A DNA stretch of 64,000 bases from Scolanthus callimorphus (lineage: Eukaryota > Cnidaria > Anthozoa > Actiniaria > Edwardsiidae). The DNA lies in assembly GCA_033964015.1 (NCBI GenBank), contig CM066919.1, positions 5,422,101-5,486,100 on the forward strand. Reading direction: 5' to 3'. The notes beneath the pieces are model-generated. The model worked only from the letters and a program-made list of their open reading frames with translations. It searched no databases and was not told the origin of the DNA. Below, in pieces: positions 57,742 to 64,000 of the stretch (positions within the stretch are counted from its first letter, which is position 1; each line of letters starts with the position of its first letter). The translations under genes and the position numbers were made by a program.

Positions 57742-58151
57742 CAATTCTTGGAGACTATTTGGTCACACGGGAAAATTCCACCTTCACTTTCTGGGTGGTT
57801 TGCGTGAAAAGGGCAAATGTGGACAGGATAGAATAATAACAATTTTCTATTTCTTTAACTTAATGTCCAGCAATCTCAGTTGGGCTTCTTAACAATTAAT
57901 ATAACACATAAAACGTTTGAAAATAACGTTTTTCTCCACCAAAGTAAGGAAACAATATAAAATGAGGAAAAATATATAATGAGTCATTAGAGGTTTATGA
58001 AACTTTCATTAAAGCATCTTTTACACCAGGTCCCCAGCGCTAAGGAGGACACTAAAGCATGGACAATTCTTGGAGACTATTTGGTCACACGGGAAAATTC
58101 CACCTTCACTTTCTGGGTGGTTTGCGTGAAAAGGGCAAATGTGGACAGGAT
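57742..58151 (+). repeat. Exact 88-bp direct duplication (57742-57829 and 58064-58151)
   Basis: Both copies read identically from CAATTCTTGGAGACTATTTG to GTGGACAGGAT. In the second copy the segment is open and protein-like (GDYLVTRENSTFTFWVVCVK) within an 88-residue frame at 57997-58263. The first copy is bordered by low-complexity AATAAT sequence. No known domain is recognised. Confidence 0.85.
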
Positions 58152-58263
58152 TCAGTGTGAAACTTGCATAGTTCTAAATTATATTCCTAATTTTGGAGTA
58201 ATATGCATACATTTGTATGCATCTAAAATAATAATAGATAATTCAGTTTGCACTTCTAGATAA

Positions 58264-61200
58264 ACTAAATATCCTTAAAACCCTTTTAAGCAATTATGTC
58301 GACGAGAGTTCAACCATTGTAGCACACACTTAATACCTTCGATAAACTAGAAAATAATTGACGAAAATCGAATAACATTGGCACTTCGTTTTAGTCGAGT
58401 TCATCTCTGTTATTGATTCCTATGAGTTGTAAAAAAATCCCCAAAAGTAGAAAATCTAAAAATATCAATTGTTTACAAAATGGAAACCCGTTATGTTTAT
58501 AACGACCAATATTTCCCATTAATAACAATTTGCACTTTGCATTACGCTTAGTAGGGGAAACATTGTTGTTACTAATATGAAAAGAAAACAAAGTAATCTA
58601 CATTGTTTTCTGTGATGGCCATATGCTGGACACAACTTGCAAGGGCTACTTTACTCCACAGTGAATTTTCAATCAATGTGCCAGGGATTGGCTCTATATA
58701 ATATCGATACATATCTGCCAACATTTCATTGGCTAAAGCTTATTTTGAAAGGGGTGGGATAGTGTCTGAAATATCACCGGTGTTCAAGGAACAAAATATG
58801 TCCATCCCCTAACAAAGGAAGAGAACGAATAAATAGCTCTTTACGGTTTTAGTACGTTATTTTATTTCTAGGGTGAAATGAATAATCTTATATTCTGGTT
58901 GAAAATTTTCACCATCAAATAAAATGGGCTATCCCATGCTAGTGTAGATGTTGTCCATGCACTAAAGTAGCACTACCGGTAATAAAAAGATTTGTTACGA
59001 ATTGGATTTCCGTACTGCCAAAGCTAAACGCATTTCAGTTGATGTTCAGCAGATTCTGATATTTTTCTATCGGATATTCTTGTGCGGACTTATACCTTTA
59101 AAACGCTTCGACACGAAAGGAAGACTGATGGCTATTAAAGCTGGTTGAATAATACGGAAATATCGCTTTGTTTTTATTGCAGACCAAGCAAATCTTTAAA
59201 ACCATCACGACTGTCGTTAAACCTAATGTCAGCTTTGTTTCATGTTTTAACCGCTAAAACCGCAAAAGTGAATCCATAGAAATGGCTTTGTGAGTTGTGA
59301 CTTTCTGGGCAGGGGTATATATTCTTTGTTAAATAACTATTTCAAACAACAAGATATATCGGAGAATCTTGAAAACAATGAAAAAATGAAAGGAAATGAA
59401 AGATAAGCTTTGTGGTCGCTATTAGGACCTCGGGCTGATACAAAGAAGTAGCACTTTGAAATTCGGTGACAGTTTTTGAATTCAAGCCCGTCCTTATAGT
59501 GGTTTATGAGGTTTCTTGCTCGAATAGGGAATGAACCGAGAGCCCAAATGATCAGTAATATGCAAACTTTTGCAAACGGGTAGCGCAGTGAAACTCCAAC
59601 ATCAGTTTTCGACCCAAACAGGTCAATGATATATTAGCTGTCACAAACTTCTATCAGGACTCTACAACTTCTAACTAATTCTCAGCTTATTTTCCTTAAT
59701 ACTTGTCACTTAAAAACCCTTTCTTGAGTTTTACTCTTTGAAGGTTTTCTAGTTTTGGCAGATATTAATGAACATTTTTTTGTTACAAAGAAGGGACTCT
59801 TAAATAATTATATGTTTCTGGGCTGTCTAAAGTAATATGCCCGGAGGATATTATCAAATTTGAATATTTTGTTCTTGAATTCAAACCAACACATTAGAAT
59901 TTGGGCTCGCCCCTGGTAACAAAATATCAATTCTTCGCTAAACCTCACAATACACTCCCTTATCTACACATTTCGTAAAGGAAATTCTAAATTAATCGGA
60001 AGGAATGGGATTATTTCGCTCTGGAGCAAAAATGAAAGTTCTCCCCCCACCCTAAAACATTCGCGCCTCGATGATTAAAATCGCGAGCACTTCAACTGTG
60101 GTTCTGAAAAAATCGTCAATTAATGCATAATTTGACCAACAGTAAGGCGAATTTGTTAAGTAAAAATGATGGCTCCGACCATATGTTAGAGTATCTGGTA
60201 ACCCTTTTTTTATTTCAACCAATTTTAATTTTGGAGGGTGTCACCTTTCGATCGAGAAATATAATGAAATAACTTTGTGCTCCTGCCATCCCAAAACATC
60301 ATTGCAAGTAAAAATGTCTCAGGCAAACTGTTTAGACGCCGAGGTAAAATTAGTTTTCTGAAAAACAACCTTGCCCGAATTTGCTTTACGTATCCGAAAT
60401 TTCAATATCTGAAAGCAATCATTTTGTCTGGTTCAAAAGTAATACCCGGTTGAATTTTACATCCAATAGCTCTATTCAGGAGACTAAAGCTTCCGAAAGA
60501 TGACCTCTATTGAAAATTAAAAGGAACTGGGATCACTTAAATCCCTAGCACTTGTAATCACTCACAATGAAAACAATAATAATAAAAGTTAGGGGAAATT
60601 TTATTGCCAAATCCGCGCTGGCCGAGTGTGGAATTTGACCATGCAGCAGAAAAACGAAAAACAGTCCACGAGAAAAATATATATATATATATAATTTAGT
60701 TCAAATATCTATCGGGCAAAATAATTAGTTACATATCCGCTGAAAGATGTCTCGTTGCCTTGTCATAAAGCTGGAAGGAAAACAAAGTCTGCAGTACTTT
60801 GGTGTTAGTTTACTGTTCATTTTTCAAGAGTTCTGGTTGTATTTACAATTAATTATCAAACCATTGAATGCTACATTTACTAAGCTGTCGAATTAGAGAG
60901 CGTATGTACACATTTTCAATCGCTGGAACTTGCAGCCTTCATAATCGAAAAGGTTGCTTCATCATTGGCGAAAACATGGCAGGACAAAATTTTGTGTGTT
61001 CGTTTCTTCTTTGCGGCAAAAATTGTCTTCAGCGATTGGGAAAATATAAAAGAAAGTATGATGAGACTTTTTATTTGAAGTATTCAATTGTAGATGTTCT
61101 AGGAACCGATGTCGTCGAGCAAAACAAAAGTCGGCAAGCAAGTGCGCCTGTTGTCTATCTTTGGCGGGTTTTTAGTGGGATCCTTTGACAAATCGATATC

Positions 61201-64000
61201 CCAGAGAGCAACAATCTCCATTTTCAACTTGAACTGTACCACTTTTAGCGAAATCCAGCACCAAACATCTTAATATAAATAAAAATATGATTCTTAGTTT
61301 TTCTGCCTGGCTAAATCGAAGTTATTAGTTGGCCTTGTATCTAACAAGAAAAACGTTCAAACAATTTTCTTAGCGCACACTGTGATGTGCCGCCCAAACC
61401 GAAAGCAAAATTCCAAATCTACTAAAACATGAAAACTTAAAAACGATTTATTTTCACATATATTTTTCATGTAAAAAACTGATTATCAATGTCCGTTAGC
61501 GGTCTTTTGGACTTTGAAGGAGAAAAGAAAAAAAAAGTGGCACAGAAGTTGGCCAAGACAGAGTTCTGACCAATTTTGCAGGCTGTTTTTTTTGCGCGGG
61601 CGTGGTAAAAAATTATGTTTTCTTTCAAACTTGCCCCTCGGTGAAATTTCCATACTGATATTGGCTGCAAAGTAAGTTGAATAGAATCATAACAGGAGAG
61701 GTCTAAAGGTGCTTATACAGATCTGCTCGATCGGAGATTCAAACCCAAACATCTTAAGAGAATCTAACAGACTCTCGTGAACATCCCTCGGCTAGGCCAA
61801 GTTCCCAAACGCGTTTCCGGAGTATATCAATATGAGCAGAATATCTGATCGAGAATTGCAAAACTGCACGAAATCATCCTAGAACTTGGAGGCGACATTG
61901 GTGGGATATTACAAAACAATGGAATTATTCCGTGATTTTAGGCTCGCAAAGTATAAAGAAGGCTTAATATCAAGTGGCGTGAGCAGGTTCTGAGGCTCGA
62001 AATGATAACTCTGAGGCCATCTGTGCAAGCGACAGGATAACTTAGCCTTCTTTCCTAGATATCATGCCGGGAATTCGACCCAACTAAGCGCCACTAATTC
62101 GCCTTGTATTTTCAACCCATCAAGCGCTTTAGCGCCAGTTGCGCTCTTTTCAGCGGGTAGCAGCTATTTTGATTAAAGTTCGGACGTCCAAATAAGTTAA
62201 TACTAACACCATTTACATATTTGATAATGTGGGTCAAATTGAGAGGCTTTGATCTCAGAGCGAGCAACACAGACCGCCACTATCTCGTTTTTGATTCGCA
62301 CGGACAAACCACGTCCTAGTTATGGGGCATTTGATACCATGGTGCTTTTAAAAGCTAGTATTACCGCCAGCAAAACAAACTGCTAAATGTGGGATTAGAA
62401 CCGAAAGATATTCAATTCTAAATATTAAGGGATAGTCGCTCTACACTCGCCGGATGGCGTGCGAAACCGCAGTCTTTCAGTTTCTCGAAATGACTCGCGC
62501 GCCTTAGAAATTCACGCAAAAAAAGGTCTCAAAAATTTAATAAACAACTCTAAGAGAATAAACGCTTATTTGCAGAAATACATTAGGACAACTGGGAACA
62601 ATTTTGGTTTTAGTTTTAATGATTTTAGGAGTAAAACGTTGAGTAATGGGTACTATCTGGTGCGGTCGCCTATTGCTTTGCTGGTTAATAAGTCGTGAAT
62701 GCGACCAGCTGGATTTCGACTGATCAATCGCACAACATATTCGCGAGAAAGTCAGAGTGAACGTCCAAGAAAACACAAAGCCGATAGCTCTGTCTAATTG
62801 TCTAAAAGAACACTATCTGAAGGCAATATTATAGGTTATCCTGTTCATCAATTTGTGTGCCCCAAAGGGGAAAGTCAATTTGAATTTGGTTGGATTGTTT
62901 GGAGATATGGCAGTGCAAACGCTTTTATGTCGGGCAGGCAAAGAGTGGATGAATTCGTTAACGAAGCTATCGCAAATTGTTTTGGGACAAATACAGTGGA
63001 CAATACTTTAAGATAGAGATTAAAAATTAAGAGGGAAACAAAACAGATGGAAGAAAAACTAAAAAAATGGCTGAATTAGAACAATGAAACAGTAGTTTAT
63101 AAAAAGGCTCGCTTTCATTGATCAAGTGAATTTGGCTCGGCACGAAACACGAAATATATCAATACAATAATTATTACGGCATATGGACAAATCCGTTTTA
63201 CTACACTTTTTCAATTAGAAATCCTTTTCTTTTTATCTATTTAGATAGCCTCGCTCATTTCAATAACACCAGTAAAAGTTTAATTGGAGAAAATTTCTAA
63301 ATGGGCCTAAGCCAAAATGAAAAAAAGAGCGCTGATTTAGAATCCGATATATGTCAAAATGCCACAAGAGTCCGCGTCGAATATGAAAGCAGGTTCGGTA
63401 CCGACCAGCGGTAGCGCAGAAAACTATTGAACTGGGAATATGTGTATTCACTTGAACAGGACATAAATTTTTCATTGTGCTAAATGTTATCAGGGAGAGC
63501 GAGTCTTTTGTGTTGCTTTTGCCTCGAGGGCGCGCATCCCAAATTTGGATCATCGAACAAGACGCCAAAGCGATTTCTTACTAATGGTTTATTCAAAAAC
63601 CTCAAGTCACAGGAAGATAAATAAGACCAATGATAATTGGCTGACAATCAATACACCAGCCTTCTGCTCGCCGTAGCATAAAAATAATTTTCTCATTTGA
63701 ATATGGAAGCAACTCGTGCGAAAGAAGTGTTCTTGTCACGCGACAGGAACATTATTCGTTGTCTCAAGACGCGAAAATTCGCACCTTTCCAAATAGAGCA
63801 ATTTGTACAATGAGTCTATGGGAATGAGCGTATTGTGTACTTTATTCAAAAACGTGTCAAAAATCAAAGGAAATCTGGTTCGCGACATAGCTTTGACGTT
63901 CGAATCTAGACTCGGGATAAAAGACAAATTCTCCCATTCGCGCTCGAGCACTATCGAACATACATCCGCTTAGAAAAACCGGCTCGAAATCGTACCATCG
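58264..64000. other. No recognised gene; (AT)n run near 60678
   Basis: Several frames of 60-106 codons (for example 60868-61188 and 62798-63016) lack recognisable domains or convincing splice context. A short (AT)n microsatellite lies near 60678-60693. I see no transposon ends I can support. Confidence 0.45.

Noticed and set aside
60868..63016. Frames of 106, 79 and 72 codons in the right flank
   Set aside because: Composition is not clearly coding and no motif is recognised; kept out of the gene list.
1..64000. Search by eye for tRNA B-boxes, rRNA, and reverse transcriptase or integrase motifs
   Set aside because: No convincing tRNA cloverleaf, rRNA segment or retroelement protein motif was found; the visible mobile DNA is Helitron and MITE-type.

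Overview
This is a window of animal nuclear DNA. It is AT-rich, has spliced genes, GT-AG introns and metazoan gene families, and is packed with palindromic (foldback) repeats. The two host genes and the repeat style (many short elements with long terminal inverted repeats, and ends such as TAGCCTGCGTAGC) suggest an anthozoan cnidarian, most likely a stony coral. The species is inference. No prokaryotic feature (operon, CRISPR, ribosome binding site) and no convincing tRNA or rRNA was seen.

Layout. 1-7.8 kb: no recognised gene, two MITEs, one speculative exon. 7.8-9.6 kb: a complete MYC proto-oncogene homologue on the + strand (333 aa from two coding exons, probable untranslated first exon, CACGTG E-box and CCAAT box upstream). 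10.5-19.7 kb: a large Helitron rolling-circle transposon. It has an OTU-type cysteine protease domain, a HUH replication initiator domain, a Pif1-like helicase and a separate spliced RPA-like single-strand DNA-binding gene. Three shifts, all in the -1 direction, interrupt it. 20-33 kb: gene-poor and filled with MITEs that carry clear target site duplications (TTA/TAA, TTAA, 9 bp), one nested insertion, and a 203-bp tandem repeat. 34.7-44.4 kb: a minus-strand homologue of NOL4 (nucleolar protein 4), eight coding exons with matching splice phases and a 501-aa product. It carries a psq/homeodomain-like HTH and a CENP-B/Tc5-type HTH that, from memory, vertebrate NOL4 lacks. 44.5-54.7 kb: more palindromic elements and a 38-bp minisatellite. 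54.8-56.5 kb: nine near-identical copies of a 194-bp satellite, mostly in a dimer pattern. 56.5-64 kb: no gene recognised; it holds an exact 88-bp direct duplication.

How the parts relate. MYC and the NOL4-like gene are independent host genes. The Helitron proteins form one transposition set: HUH nicking and strand transfer, helicase unwinding, RPA-like strand coating, and an OTU protease of uncertain role. Most of the remaining structure is non-autonomous DNA transposon debris. The most unusual signals are the NOL4 fusion to a transposase-like DNA-binding module, and a two-part palindromic element found at 36.9 and 50.4 kb in opposite orientation whose stems stay paired although their sequences differ.
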